DNA of 64,000 bases from Pantoea sp. A4 (lineage in GTDB: Bacteria; Pseudomonadota; Gammaproteobacteria; Enterobacterales; Enterobacteriaceae), in NCBI RefSeq assembly GCF_000295955.2, contig NZ_ALXE01000033.1, forward strand, positions 34,893 through 98,892, written 5' to 3'. The notes beneath the pieces were generated by a model. That model searched no databases. It worked only from the letters and a program-made list of their open reading frames with translations, and was not told where the DNA came from. A program made the translations under genes and the position numbers. Of this stretch, positions 7,923-17,630 are shown in pieces (the stretch's first letter is position 1; each line of letters begins with the position of its first letter).

Positions 7923-9608
7923 TTACTCCGTTTTATCAGACTGTTGGACGTTATGACCATAAAGGTCTTCGGCTGCCTGAGGGCTAACCAGTTGATTAGC
8001 TAAATCACGTGCGATCAGCTGTGGTTGCCGTTGCAGAGGCTGACCCAGACCGCCGCCGCCAGGCGTCTCGACAATCAGACGGCTGCCTGGAGGAATGACC
8101 TGTCGTCCCTTACCTGACAGCGTTTCACCCGTGGAGAGCGTAACGCGACCGGGCGCTCCCGCTGATCCACCTTCTGCACCTTGCGCCGGGAAGTGAATGC
8201 GATCCCAGGCTGCACCCAGTTCCATCGGCAAGTCCTGGCCGTGAGAAAGCTCAATCACCTGACCAAGCCCGCCGCGTTGCACACCCGCACCGCCAGAATC
8301 CTGACGATACTCTTTGCGCCAGAACACCACCGGACTGATCGACTCCAGAATTTCCAGCGAGACATTGCGCACGCCGCTGGGGAACGAGGTGGTAGAAAGC
8401 CCATCGAGTTGTGGGCGTGCTCCGGTCCCTCCTGTTGAGAAACTGGTGATGGAGAATCGCGGTTGGGTCAGCGTATTTTTGGCGTCGTACTGCGCCAAAA
8501 TATGGCCGCCTGACAGCTGGATATTCCACAGGCAAGACGCGCCTTCCGCTGGGACTTCGCCAGGCCGTGCCTGACGCAGACAATTGAACACAATGTCCGG
8601 CAGCATCTGACCAATGATATGGCGTGAAGTTACGGCCGCGGGATAGGGCGCGTTGAGGATCGAACCTTCCGGCGCGTCAATCTTAATCACACCTAACGAT
8701 CCCGCATTGTTGGGGATGTCAGCCCCAATCAGGCAGCGGATGCCAAACGAGGTGTAGGCATCGGTATAGGCTTTGACCACGTTAATGCCTTTGGCGACAA
8801 AACCTGCGCTTCCGGCAAAATCAACGTGAATCCCCTCATCGCTAAGGGTCAGTTTAGCCTGCAAACGTAGCGGCTCATCGTACCCATCAACCCACAATTC
8901 GCTCTCCCAGCTTCCGCTCGGCCAGCTCCGTACGGCGTCCAGCATGGCCTGCTCAGAACGGGTCAAAATAAACTCACCCACCGCTTGCAGATCCGGCAGG
9001 GCAAACTCATCAAGCACTGTCAGCAAACGGCGTGCGCCAACGTCATTGCAGGCCACCAGCGCCAGAAAATCGCCTTCGACCTGAGCCGGTTCACGTACGT
9101 TGGCTTTAACGATATTCAATACCGTTTCATCAAGCTTTCCGGCATGAATGAATTTGAGAATGGGCAAGAAAAGACCTTCATGCCAGATTTGCTGACCATC
9201 CGGACCTGGGCCGAGACCGCCAATGTCAATCACGTGCAACGTGGAAGCAAACAGCGCCACCGGACGATTTTGATGGAAGACCGGCGTCACCATCGTAATG
9301 TCATACAGGTGGCCAGTGCCTTTCCACGGGTCGTTAGTCAGCAGCACATCTCCCGGTTGCAGGCTTTCAATGGGAAATACGCGTAGAAAATGTTTTACCG
9401 ATTCCGCCATGGAGTTAACGTGGCCAGGGGTGCCCGTGACCGCCTGCGCTACCATGCGCCCATCCGGTAAAAACACGCCCGCGGAGAGATCGCCTGCTTC
9501 ACGCGTTGCGGTGCCGAAGGCGGTACGAATCAGTGCCTGCGCCTGCTCTTCAACCACTGAAATCAGCCGATTCCAGATCACCTGATACTGGATTTCTTTC
9601 TGGCTCAT
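7923..9608 (-). CDS. Hydantoinase B / oxoprolinase-type subunit
   Basis: This 561-residue member of the HyuB (hydantoinase B/oxoprolinase) family carries the family blocks ATREAGDLSAGVF and GTPGHVNSMAESV near the N-terminus. It also has LLTNDPWKGTGHLYDI, and a glycine-rich end (ETPGGGGLGQP) typical of these enzymes. HyuA and HyuB subunits together catalyse ATP-dependent opening of cyclic amides such as hydantoins or 5-oxoproline; related pairs carboxylate ketones. The ATG overlaps the stop codon of the upstream HyuA-like gene by four bases (ATGA), implying translational coupling and an equimolar complex. The substrate class is inferred from family and transporter context; the specific compound is unknown. 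Confidence 0.88.
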   Translation of the reverse strand: MSQKEIQYQVIWNRLISVVEEQAQALIRTAFGTATREAGDLSAGVFLPDGRMVAQAVTGTPGHVNSMAESVKHFLRVFPIESLQPGDVLLTNDPWKGTGHLYDITMVTPVFHQNRPVALFASTLHVIDIGGLGPGPDGQQIWHEGLFLPILKFIHAGKLDETVLNIVKANVREPAQVEGDFLALVACNDVGARRLLTVLDEFALPDLQAVGEFILTRSEQAMLDAVRSWPSGSWESELWVDGYDEPLRLQAKLTLSDEGIHVDFAGSAGFVAKGINVVKAYTDAYTSFGIRCLIGADIPNNAGSLGVIKIDAPEGSILNAPYPAAVTSRHIIGQMLPDIVFNCLRQARPGEVPAEGASCLWNIQLSGGHILAQYDAKNTLTQPRFSITSFSTGGTGARPQLDGLSTTSFPSGVRNVSLEILESISPVVFWRKEYRQDSGGAGVQRGGLGQVIELSHGQDLPMELGAAWDRIHFPAQGAEGGSAGAPGRVTLSTGETLSGKGRQVIPPGSRLIVETPGGGGLGQPLQRQPQLIARDLANQLVSPQAAEDLYGHNVQQSDKTE

Positions 9609-11710
9609 TGTGCAGCTCCTTTGACCGTTTGGCGTTCCAGCAAGAGATGACCTTCGCGTGTGCGACTAACGGCAAACAGTTCATCTACCCATGTGGTGGT
9701 TTCCGCATCGGCCACTAACAGTGGGCCTGCGAGGTTGTCACGAAGATGTGCACGCGTGTAAACCGGCACCTGAATACGCTGCTGTTGCTGGGGGGAATAG
9801 ATCTCTCGTTGCGTAATGGCTAAGGCTGGAGGTGTATCTTCAACGACGGCCGGGAAGGTAACCTCTGGCGCGGTGGTTGAAGCCGTAACGGTCCAGCTCA
9901 TAGCCTCAACGGCCACGTGATCGAGGCTTCTGCCATAGAGCTGGCGGTAGATCAGCGTGAATCGCTCGTGCAGCGCTATCACCGCCTGTTCGTCCAGGGT
10001 GTCACTTTCCAGCGCCACAGGAACCTCATGCCCTTGCCCGGCATAGCGCAGATAAACACTGCGCTGCAATGAAACGTCTGCGCCTGCATCCGCTTGCTGC
10101 ACGATGCGCTTCGCCTGTTCGCTCAGCGTGGCCAGCAACGTGTTGATTGCCGCGAAATTGGCATTATCTAAGCGTTGATAAAAGCTGCGCACCGCCTGAT
10201 AAGCCACCGGCGCCCACAGGAAACCCAGCGCAGAGCCAACGCCCGCAGCATGCGGTATGACTACGCGATCGATGCCAAGCTTAGTCGCAAGACGGGCTGC
10301 ATGGAGTGGGGCCGCACCACCAAAGGCGATCAGCGTGTAGCTATCAACTTGCTTGCCGAGTTCGCTGGCATGCACGCGCGCTGCATTCGCCATGTTCTCA
10401 GCGATAATTTCCGTCACGGCAAGCGCTGCGTCATCGGTGGCCAGTCCTAGCGGTTCACCAATCTGTTGCACGAGGGCCTGTGCCGCTTTGCTGACGTTCA
10501 GTTCTACTTTTCCGCCGGCAAAGCGGGCCGGATCCAGCAAGCCCAGTTGCGCATTAGCATCGGTTATGGTCACTAACTCGCCACCAAGGTTATAGCTGAC
10601 CGGACCGGGCGCGGAACCTGCGCTGTCTGGACCGACTTGCAGGCGTTGCAGATTGTCGATACGGGCAATAGAGCCCCCTCCAGCACCGATCTCCACCAGA
10701 TCAATCACCGGAATGCGAATGGGTAGACCGGAGCCTTTTTGATGACGGTGCACACGACCAAATTCAAAGCTACGTGAAATTTGCGGCTGGAAATTATCGA
10801 TAAAGCAGATTTTGGCGGTCGTGCCGCCCATATCAAACGACAGCACTTTTTTCAGGCCAAGCTGGCTGGCAATGTTACTGGCAAGTATGGCTCCACCGGC
10901 AGGGCCGGATTCCACGAGTCGTACCGGCTCGCTGATCCCATTTTCTAACGTGGTGATCCCCCCGCCGGAGGTCATCAGATAGGGCTGCACCCGAAGACCA
11001 CGCGTGCGTAGCTGCTGTTGTAAGCGCTGCAGATACCCTGCAACCAAGGGCTGCACATAGGCATTCGCGGAAACGGTGGAGAGACGTTCATATTCGCGAA
11101 TCTCCGGGCACACTTCGCTGGAGAGCGAGATAGTCACATTGGGCAAAAGGTCACGCAGAATTTCAGCGGTGCGCTGCTCATGTTGCGGATTGATAAAACT
11201 CTGGAGGTAGCCAATAGCGAGGCTTTCAATATTCAGCGCTTCCAGTTCACGCGCCAGCGCCACCACCTGGGGTTCGTTCAGGGGAATGCGCACGGTGCCT
11301 TGTGCATCAATACGCTCCTCCACGGTAAAACGCCATTCACGCGCCACTAACGGACGTGGCTTTTGCAGGAATACGTCATATTGCGCAAAGCGATCTTCTT
11401 GACCAATTTCTACCAGATCACGGAACCCTGCTGTGGTAATCAGCGCGGTACGCGCGCCCTTGCGTTCAATAAGCGCATTCGTCGCTAGCGTGGTCCCCAG
11501 TATCAACAGATCAATGGCGGCGAAATCCAACCCCGCCTGATGGAGTACTTCATCTATACCCGCAATCACTGCGCGCTCTGGTGCATCGGCGCTGGTCAAT
11601 ACTTTGGCTGAATATTGAATTGTGCCCTGTGTTAATACTATGTCGGTAAAGGTGCCGCCCACATCTACCGCTACCCGATTGGTGGGTTTTACTGCGTGTT
11701 TTTCTGACAT
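9605..11710 (-). CDS. Hydantoinase A / oxoprolinase-type subunit
   Basis: This 701-residue HyuA-family protein has the N-terminal ATP-binding ASKHA motif (VAVDVGGTFTDIV, residues 12-24). A second phosphate-binding motif (SFDMGGTTAK) lies near residue 290, followed by the glycine-rich VEIGAGGGSIA. This is the ATP-dependent subunit that partners the downstream HyuB-like protein. A ribosome binding site (aaggcgaaggg) precedes the ATG at 11708-11710. It is the first gene of the minus-strand operon hyuA-like, hyuB-like, binding protein, divergent from the Dpp-type permease operon. Acetone carboxylase beta, N-methylhydantoinase and 5-oxoprolinase are all possible relatives; sequence alone does not choose among them. 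Confidence 0.88.
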   Translation of the reverse strand: MSEKHAVKPTNRVAVDVGGTFTDIVLTQGTIQYSAKVLTSADAPERAVIAGIDEVLHQAGLDFAAIDLLILGTTLATNALIERKGARTALITTAGFRDLVEIGQEDRFAQYDVFLQKPRPLVAREWRFTVEERIDAQGTVRIPLNEPQVVALARELEALNIESLAIGYLQSFINPQHEQRTAEILRDLLPNVTISLSSEVCPEIREYERLSTVSANAYVQPLVAGYLQRLQQQLRTRGLRVQPYLMTSGGGITTLENGISEPVRLVESGPAGGAILASNIASQLGLKKVLSFDMGGTTAKICFIDNFQPQISRSFEFGRVHRHQKGSGLPIRIPVIDLVEIGAGGGSIARIDNLQRLQVGPDSAGSAPGPVSYNLGGELVTITDANAQLGLLDPARFAGGKVELNVSKAAQALVQQIGEPLGLATDDAALAVTEIIAENMANAARVHASELGKQVDSYTLIAFGGAAPLHAARLATKLGIDRVVIPHAAGVGSALGFLWAPVAYQAVRSFYQRLDNANFAAINTLLATLSEQAKRIVQQADAGADVSLQRSVYLRYAGQGHEVPVALESDTLDEQAVIALHERFTLIYRQLYGRSLDHVAVEAMSWTVTASTTAPEVTFPAVVEDTPPALAITQREIYSPQQQQRIQVPVYTRAHLRDNLAGPLLVADAETTTWVDELFAVSRTREGHLLLERQTVKGAAQ

Positions 11711-11935
11711 CCCTTCGCCTTTGCAAAGAATTGAAAGTGGAGGGCGTCATTAACTGACATCACATCAGGGATGACTACTGAGTATTTCGCGTTAGCTCAG
11801 TGAATATTTGCATAAGCTCGCTTACTTCCCGAATATCTTTATTTTGGCAATGCTTTTGCTGAATGATTATTAAGCCCTGAATACATCGCCTGCTAGTTTT
11901 GCTGCTCACCAATATGCCATGCAAGGACGTCATTA
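11711..11935. promoter_or_regulatory. Divergent promoter region of the hydantoinase and permease operons
   Basis: This 225-base, fairly AT-rich gap separates the divergent starts of the HyuA-like gene and the first permease gene. Both operons must start here. I see no convincing operator or regulator gene next to it, so control is unknown. Confidence 0.5.
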
Positions 11936-12925
11936 ATGCAGCGAGAACGCCATTGGTTGCTCTCATTTATGATAAAAACTGCGCTTCAGGTCGTGCCAAC
12001 GTTTATTGGTATCTTACTGATCATGTTTATTATTCTCAAAGCAATCCCCGGGGATGCCGTTGACGTTTTGGCCGGTGAGTCTGGAGGCGCGAGTGCAGCC
12101 AGCATGGCCTTAATGCGCGAGCAATATGGTTTGAACTTACCCGCATGGCAGCAGTTCCTTAGCTGGGGACATCATATTCTGCAAGGTAATCTCGGGTTTT
12201 CGCCGCGCTTCAATACGCCAGTGACCACACTGATAGTCTCTCGACTGCCCGCAACGCTGGTTTTGATGATAGCGGCACAATTAGTCGCCTTAATGGCGGG
12301 CGTTTTGTCTGGTGTCATTATGGCGTTATTCGTTGGGCGTTGGCCCGACAGATTATTGTCCTTCGCCAGTTTACTGCTCTACTCATTGCCTGGTTTCTGG
12401 ATTGGCTTAATGCTGCTGGTCTTATTCTCGGTACATTTAGGCTGGTTGCCGAGTAGTGGCAACATGACCATTGGCGCGAATTTGCAAGGCTGGGATTATC
12501 TGCGTGATGTCATTTCACATGCGGTTCTGCCGGTCTTCTCGTTGGCGAGTTTCTTCCTGGCAATTTATGCCCGGCTGACGCGCGCCACCATGCTGGAGAT
12601 TATGCACCAGGATTTCGTTCGCACTGCGCATGCCAAGGGACTTTCACCGCTGCGTGTCACGCTGGTGCATGTACTGCGCTGTGCATTGATCCCGCTGGTT
12701 ACCGTGAGTGGCATGCATATCGCCACCTTGTTAAGTGGTGCGGCAGTGGTGGAAACCGTGTTTTCCTGGCCAGGCCTTGGCAGGCTGGCACTGGATGCGG
12801 TGATGGCGCGTGACGTCAATATTCTGTTGGGCATCTTGCTCTTCTCCTCTTTATTGGTGCTGATCGCCAACTTTGTGGTTGATCTCATCCATGCCTGGCT
12901 CGATCCGCGTATTGCGAGAAATTAA
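11936..12925 (+). CDS. ABC transporter permease, DppB/OppB type
   Basis: This 329-residue inner-membrane permease has the N-terminal helix and GDAVDVLAGE segment typical of DppB/OppB. Its cytoplasmic EAA loop (ARLTRATMLEIMHQDFVRTAHAKGLS) matches the family consensus for contact with the ATPase. About six transmembrane segments are visible. The ATG has an AAGGA ribosome binding site eight bases upstream. The next gene begins with ATG directly after this TAA, indicating tight coupling. It forms a heterodimeric channel with the following permease and probably serves the binding protein encoded at 6330-7919. Confidence 0.88.
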   Translation: MQRERHWLLSFMIKTALQVVPTFIGILLIMFIILKAIPGDAVDVLAGESGGASAASMALMREQYGLNLPAWQQFLSWGHHILQGNLGFSPRFNTPVTTLIVSRLPATLVLMIAAQLVALMAGVLSGVIMALFVGRWPDRLLSFASLLLYSLPGFWIGLMLLVLFSVHLGWLPSSGNMTIGANLQGWDYLRDVISHAVLPVFSLASFFLAIYARLTRATMLEIMHQDFVRTAHAKGLSPLRVTLVHVLRCALIPLVTVSGMHIATLLSGAAVVETVFSWPGLGRLALDAVMARDVNILLGILLFSSLLVLIANFVVDLIHAWLDPRIARN

Positions 12926-13798
12926 ATGGCGACGCTTTCACTCCTTTCTGACAAAAACTCATCCACTCATCGTGCCCTGCGCCAGTTTTTACACAATCCT
13001 GCGGGCCTTATCGGTCTGCTGATTTTGCTTGCGGTGGTGGTCATGGCCGTCAGCGCTCCCTGGCTATATCCGGGCGATCCCCTTGACATGGTGGCTTCTC
13101 CTTTGCTGCAACCCGGCACGGATATGCAGTGGCCGTTGGGCACCGATGCAATGGGCCGCGATCTGGCGGCAGGGATTTTTCACGGTGCGCAAATATCGCT
13201 ACTGATTGGCCTTGGCGCAACGTTGATTGGGTTGGCCGTTGGCACAGTGATGGGGAGCCTGAGCGGCTATTATGGCGGCGTCATTGACAATGTGATCATG
13301 CGGATTACCACGCTGTTTCAGACCATGCCTGCGTTTTTGCTGGTTATTATTATTTTGGCCATCTCCACGCCCTCGGTTGAACTCATCACGATCAGCATTG
13401 GCATCACCACCTGGCCAACCATTGCACGGCTGGTTCGCGCCGAATTTCGCAGCTTACGTGAGGCCGACTTTGTGCTCGCAGCACGCTGTCAGGGATTCTC
13501 ATCTCTGCATATCATTTTCCGCGAAATGCTGCCCAATGCGCTGCCCGCCATTATCGTGACGTCATCCGTGATGGTGGCATCAGCCATCCTGATGGAAGCC
13601 GCACTCTCATTTCTGGGACTGGGTGATCCCAACGTCGTGAGTTGGGGATTTCTGATTGGCAGTGGCCGTGAAATGTTGCGTACCGCGTGGTATCTCACCG
13701 CCGAACCGGGCCTGGCGTTAGTCATCACCCTACTGGGGCTCAATTTGCTGGGTGATGCACTCAACGATGCCCTTAATCCAAGACTGAGTGAGCAATAA
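12926..13798 (+). CDS. ABC transporter permease, DppC/OppC type
   Basis: This 290-residue permease has the DppC N-terminal hallmark (cytoplasmic stretch, first helix, then PLGTDAMGRDLAAGIFHGAQISL). Its EAA loop is RAEFRSLREADFVLAARCQG. It pairs with the preceding DppB-like protein. The ATG abuts the previous stop codon, and this gene's stop overlaps the next start by one base (TAATG), so the three transporter genes are translationally coupled. Confidence 0.88.
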   Translation: MATLSLLSDKNSSTHRALRQFLHNPAGLIGLLILLAVVVMAVSAPWLYPGDPLDMVASPLLQPGTDMQWPLGTDAMGRDLAAGIFHGAQISLLIGLGATLIGLAVGTVMGSLSGYYGGVIDNVIMRITTLFQTMPAFLLVIIILAISTPSVELITISIGITTWPTIARLVRAEFRSLREADFVLAARCQGFSSLHIIFREMLPNALPAIIVTSSVMVASAILMEAALSFLGLGDPNVVSWGFLIGSGREMLRTAWYLTAEPGLALVITLLGLNLLGDALNDALNPRLSEQ

Positions 13799-15480
13799 TG
13801 CAGCCGCTACTGAGCGTTGAGAATTTACACATCCAATTCGGCCAGCACGCGGCCGTTAATCACGTGAATTTTACCCTGGCGCGGGGTGAAATGCTGGCTT
13901 TGGTCGGTGAGTCCGGCAGCGGTAAATCAGTCACTGCCTTGTCGATCATGGGCCTGCTGAGCAATCAGGCAAAGGTGCAAGGCCGTATTCTTTTTGCTGG
14001 TCAGGAGCTGCTTAGCCTGCCGAAACCGCAATTACGTAGCCTGCGTGGCGATCAGCTTTCGATGATTTTCCAGGAGCCGATGACCTCGCTCAACCCCGTT
14101 TACAGCATCGGCGCACAGATTGCAGAGAGCCTGCGCGTTCATCAGAACCTCAGTCGTCAGCAAGCACGAACCCGTGCCATTGAACTCTTAAATCTGGTCA
14201 ACATTCCTGACCCGGCACGACGCGTGGATGATTTTCCGCATCAACTCTCCGGCGGTCAACGCCAGCGTGTGATGATCGCGATGGCCGTAGCCTGTGAACC
14301 CAAATTACTCATTGCAGACGAACCGACCACCGCACTGGATATGACGGTGCAAACGAACATCATGTTGTTGCTGGACAAACTCCGCCGCGAGCTTTCCTTG
14401 GGTATTCTGATGATCACCCACGATCTGGGGCTGGTTTCACGGTGGGCTGATAAAGTGGCGGTGATGCATCATGGTGACATCGTAGAGCAGGGCCAGGCAG
14501 AAGCCATTTTCAGCGCTCCTGAACATGACTATACGCGTGGGCTGATGGCCGCTTCGTTGTTGGGCGAGAACGATCTGCACTACCGACAGCGCTTACTGAC
14601 GGAAATTCGTCACGAGGGTGGCGCACAATTTCATTTACACCAGCCCGTCATGTTGCCTTTTGCGCCATTAATCCAGGAGAAGCGCCGACCCGCTTTGCTG
14701 TCTGTTAACGACCTTAACGTGAGCTATAAACAGGGCCGAAAAGCGATACCCGCGCTGAAACAGGTGAGTTTTGAGCTCTACCGTGGTGAAACACTGGGAT
14801 TAGTGGGGGAATCCGGTTGCGGAAAATCGACGCTTTCACGCACCTTATTAAGGCTGCTCCAAAGTGATAGCGGCAATATTTTGCTCGATGGCGCGGATAT
14901 CACCCATCAACCTGAAGCGTCTTTGAAGACACTGCGTAAAAGTGTGCAGATGATTTTCCAGGATCCTTATGCCTCGTTAAACCCGCGCCACACCATTTTT
15001 ACGATTCTCGATTCGGTGCTGCGATTGCACGATCCTCTGCCTGCCGCACAGCGATTGCAGCGAATACACGCCATGCTTGACCGCGTGGGGTTGCCTAAAC
15101 AATCCCTGCATCGCTATGCCCATGAATTCTCAGGGGGTCAGCGCCAACGTATTGGCATCGCCCGTGCGCTTATCGTCAAACCCCGTTTAGTGATTTGTGA
15201 TGAAGCCGTTTCTGCGCTGGATGTCTCTGTTCAGGCGCAAATTCTCAATCTGCTGCTGGAAATGAAGCAGGAGTTTGGTCTTAGCTACTTGTTTATTTCC
15301 CACAACCTTGGCGTGGTGAGATACATGTCGGATCGTATTTTAGTGATGCAACAGGGAGAGATTGTGGAGTCTGGCGCCGTCGAGCAGATCTGGTGCCAAC
15401 CCCAGCATACATACACTCAACAACTGCTTTCGGCAGTCAAAGGTGAGAGTGATATCCCTTTCATAAAACGCTCTGCCTAA
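13798..15480 (+). CDS. ABC transporter double ATPase (DppD-DppF fusion)
   Basis: This 560-residue protein carries two complete peptide-importer ATPase domains, as in E. coli GsiA/YejF. Domain 1 has Walker A GESGSGKS (about residues 38-45), signature LSGGQRQR and Walker B LLIADEPTTALD. Domain 2 has Walker A GESGCGKS (about residues 337-344), signature FSGGQRQR and Walker B LVICDEAVSALD. Both Q-loops (IFQEPMTSLNP, IFQDPYASLNP) are intact, so both sites should bind ATP. It completes a Dpp/Gsi-type importer with the two upstream permeases and the divergently encoded binding protein. It ends 100 bases before the converging MATE gene of the biosynthetic operon. Confidence 0.88.
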   Translation: MQPLLSVENLHIQFGQHAAVNHVNFTLARGEMLALVGESGSGKSVTALSIMGLLSNQAKVQGRILFAGQELLSLPKPQLRSLRGDQLSMIFQEPMTSLNPVYSIGAQIAESLRVHQNLSRQQARTRAIELLNLVNIPDPARRVDDFPHQLSGGQRQRVMIAMAVACEPKLLIADEPTTALDMTVQTNIMLLLDKLRRELSLGILMITHDLGLVSRWADKVAVMHHGDIVEQGQAEAIFSAPEHDYTRGLMAASLLGENDLHYRQRLLTEIRHEGGAQFHLHQPVMLPFAPLIQEKRRPALLSVNDLNVSYKQGRKAIPALKQVSFELYRGETLGLVGESGCGKSTLSRTLLRLLQSDSGNILLDGADITHQPEASLKTLRKSVQMIFQDPYASLNPRHTIFTILDSVLRLHDPLPAAQRLQRIHAMLDRVGLPKQSLHRYAHEFSGGQRQRIGIARALIVKPRLVICDEAVSALDVSVQAQILNLLLEMKQEFGLSYLFISHNLGVVRYMSDRILVMQQGEIVESGAVEQIWCQPQHTYTQQLLSAVKGESDIPFIKRSA

Positions 15481-15521
15481 AGATAAAAATCATTGCCCCG
15501 TAAATCCTCGCCATCGGATTA

Positions 15522-15535
15522 ACGCCTACCGGCGT
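15522..15535. terminator. Weak hairpin between converging operons
   Basis: A 5-bp stem (acgcc/ggcgt, loop tacc) is the only hairpin I see in the 100-base gap between the transporter operon and the 3' end of the biosynthetic operon. No U-tract follows, so factor-dependent termination is possible. Confidence 0.2.
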
Positions 15536-15580
15536 GACAGCAAGACGCTGCCACGCACCGGTTTCCCCGCGATCAAATGA

Positions 15581-17014
15581 CTAAACAGACGGGGCATCAG
15601 CCCGGGTGGCAATCGCGCCTTGGGGTGTTTCTTCTGTTTGATTTACCAGGCTAGAACGCTGCCAATCCGTGCGAGCAAACAAAACTACGGCCACCACCGC
15701 GATCAACAGATTGGTGATCGGGAATGCATACCACAGCCCGGAGATGCCGAGCGAGGTGGAGTGCGAGAGCACCCAGGCCAGCGGGATCAGCACCACCCAT
15801 TGCGAAACCAGTGCCAATATCATGGTGGTCATGGTGCGTCCCATCGCGCGGAAAGCACCGTTAATCACCATCTGTAACCCGATCAGGCCGTAACTGGGGC
15901 CAACGATATGCAGAAAATGGCTGCCCTGTTCGATAACCTGCGTCTGATGGGGGACGAAGAAGGCCACAATATCGGAGGCAAAAATAAAGGCGCACAGGCC
16001 CACCAGCGTCAACGCGACAAAGGCGATGAGGGCACTTAAACGCCCGATTGCCTGCGCCCGCCTGAAATGGCCTGCGCCAATGTTTTGGCCCACCAGCGTT
16101 GCCGTCGCTATCGACATACCAATCGCCGGCACAATCACCAATGCATTGATGTTGTTGACCACGCCGTAGGCGGCCGTCACGGTGGTTCCCAGCACGGCAA
16201 CCAGCGCCACCATTCCGCTGGCGCTCAAGGCATGCGCACAAAGCTCAATAGATGCTGGCACCCCAAGCCGCAGGACGGACTTTAAGAGATCGAGGCGAGG
16301 TCTCATGGCGCGAAAATGGACTTTAAGCACCACAAAACGTGAATGCAATACGACAAGCCCAGCCACCATGGCGATACCCTGGCTGATCAGCGTCGCGATG
16401 GCCGCTCCCGTTACGCCAAAGGCAGGGAGCGCTCCCCAACCGTAGATCAATAACGGGTCCAGCACCGCATTCAGGAACAGGGTGCCTAGCGTTATCATTA
16501 ACGGGATGCGGACTTCACCTGCGCCTCTCATCAGTGACTGCAACATCGCAAACCCAAAGGTAAACACCATGCCGCTGACGATCACCCGCAGAAAACTCAG
16601 CGCCAATGCGAAAATATCGTCTTGCGTGCCGAGGGTTCGCAGCAGCGCGGGCGACAGCAGATAAGCCCCTGCGGAAATCGGGATACCGAACAGCAGCGCC
16701 AACATAAAGACCTGCGAGGCAATCGTATTCGCCTCATGATGCCGGTTAGCCCCGATATACTGTGCAACCAGCGTCGCTCCCGCCACGCTAAAGCCGATCC
16801 CCAGAGCAAAAACGAGAAAAACGATCGGCTGACTGACCGATATCGCGGCAACGGCTTTGTCCCCCAGACGGCCAACCCAGAAAGCATCCACCATGATGTA
16901 ACCGGATTGCAGGAGATTGGCGACAATCACCGGGACACCAATTTGGGCCAGAGAACGCAATATTGAACCTTGAAGCAACGTATTTTTTTCGCTGCCAGAA
17001 ATATCAGTGACCAC
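15581..17014 (-). CDS. MATE-family efflux transporter
   Basis: This roughly 477-residue inner-membrane protein of the MATE multidrug/toxin exporter family has about twelve hydrophobic helices and two homologous halves. The first half carries VDAFWVGRLGDKAVAA, and the second half follows a loop near ILHVHF-type sequence. I set the start at GTG 17012-17014, behind AAGGA at eight-base spacing. The longer open frame would overlap the previous gene and add a non-hydrophobic, low-quality extension. It is the last gene of the minus-strand biosynthetic operon, so the inferred job is exporting the finished compound and self-protection, driven by a cation gradient as in the family. Confidence 0.85.
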   Translation of the reverse strand: MVTDISGSEKNTLLQGSILRSLAQIGVPVIVANLLQSGYIMVDAFWVGRLGDKAVAAISVSQPIVFLVFALGIGFSVAGATLVAQYIGANRHHEANTIASQVFMLALLFGIPISAGAYLLSPALLRTLGTQDDIFALALSFLRVIVSGMVFTFGFAMLQSLMRGAGEVRIPLMITLGTLFLNAVLDPLLIYGWGALPAFGVTGAAIATLISQGIAMVAGLVVLHSRFVVLKVHFRAMRPRLDLLKSVLRLGVPASIELCAHALSASGMVALVAVLGTTVTAAYGVVNNINALVIVPAIGMSIATATLVGQNIGAGHFRRAQAIGRLSALIAFVALTLVGLCAFIFASDIVAFFVPHQTQVIEQGSHFLHIVGPSYGLIGLQMVINGAFRAMGRTMTTMILALVSQWVVLIPLAWVLSHSTSLGISGLWYAFPITNLLIAVVAVVLFARTDWQRSSLVNQTEETPQGAIATRADAPSV

Positions 17015-17060
17015 GCAGTGTTTCCTTAGGTTGAAAGCGACGAAGCACTTATTGTTCTGT

Positions 17061-17603
17061 TTAACAGGTCGCGGAGGGATCTTTTTCCCGCAAAATAAGT
17101 AAATTTCCGACCAGCTCTTGCCGTATTTTATTATCCTGACCAATGGTTGAAATATGAATGCTCACCCCGGCGCGGTCTGGACGGGCGGGAGAACGTGTGA
17201 TTTTCGTGATAGTGGCGCTGATTCGCAGTCTGTCTCCGGGCCGCGTCGGCCGGTGCCAGTTAATTTTCTCCACGCCGGTACCAATAATCCCCTGCGCCAA
17301 CGGCAGGCTTTTCACCAGGAGATTCATGGTGATACTGACCGTAAGCCAACCGCTGGCCGTCAGGCCATTGAAGATAGAGTCTTTCGCCAGCTCATCGTCC
17401 ATATGAAAAGGCTGAGGATCATATTTGGACGAGAATGCCCTGATCTCATCAGCGCTGACATAATATTCATGGCTGTGAAAAACCTGTCCCACTTTAAGGG
17501 CATCCAGATGCAATCTGTCAGGAATAATATCCGTTACCTCACTGCCTGAGGCGTATTCACCGGTGTGATTAAAATAGTCTTTTGCAGAAGTTCCGTTATA
17601 CAT
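17061..17603 (-). CDS. MaoC-like hot-dog dehydratase/hydratase
   Basis: This 180-residue protein has the MaoC/(R)-enoyl hydratase signature YDPQPFHMDDELAKDS (Asp and His of the hydratase motif) and the following GLTASGW helix. The first about 35 residues are extra relative to the core fold. The ATG at 17601-17603 has GAGG nine bases upstream; a GTG two codons earlier sits too close to that site. In family members the enzyme adds or removes water on acyl-CoA or acyl-ACP. In this operon it could dehydrate a polyketide beta-hydroxy intermediate in trans, relevant because some PKS DH domains look atypical, or it could modify a precursor. The substrate is unknown. Confidence 0.8.
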   Translation of the reverse strand: MYNGTSAKDYFNHTGEYASGSEVTDIIPDRLHLDALKVGQVFHSHEYYVSADEIRAFSSKYDPQPFHMDDELAKDSIFNGLTASGWLTVSITMNLLVKSLPLAQGIIGTGVEKINWHRPTRPGDRLRISATITKITRSPARPDRAGVSIHISTIGQDNKIRQELVGNLLILREKDPSATC

Positions 17604-17630
17604 ATTCACAAACCTCTTTTATTTATTCTT

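Noticed and set aside
17015..17143. Longer N-terminus for the MATE exporter
   Set aside because: It overlaps the MaoC-like gene and adds a non-conserved basic stretch; GTG 17012-17014 has AAGGA at ideal spacing.
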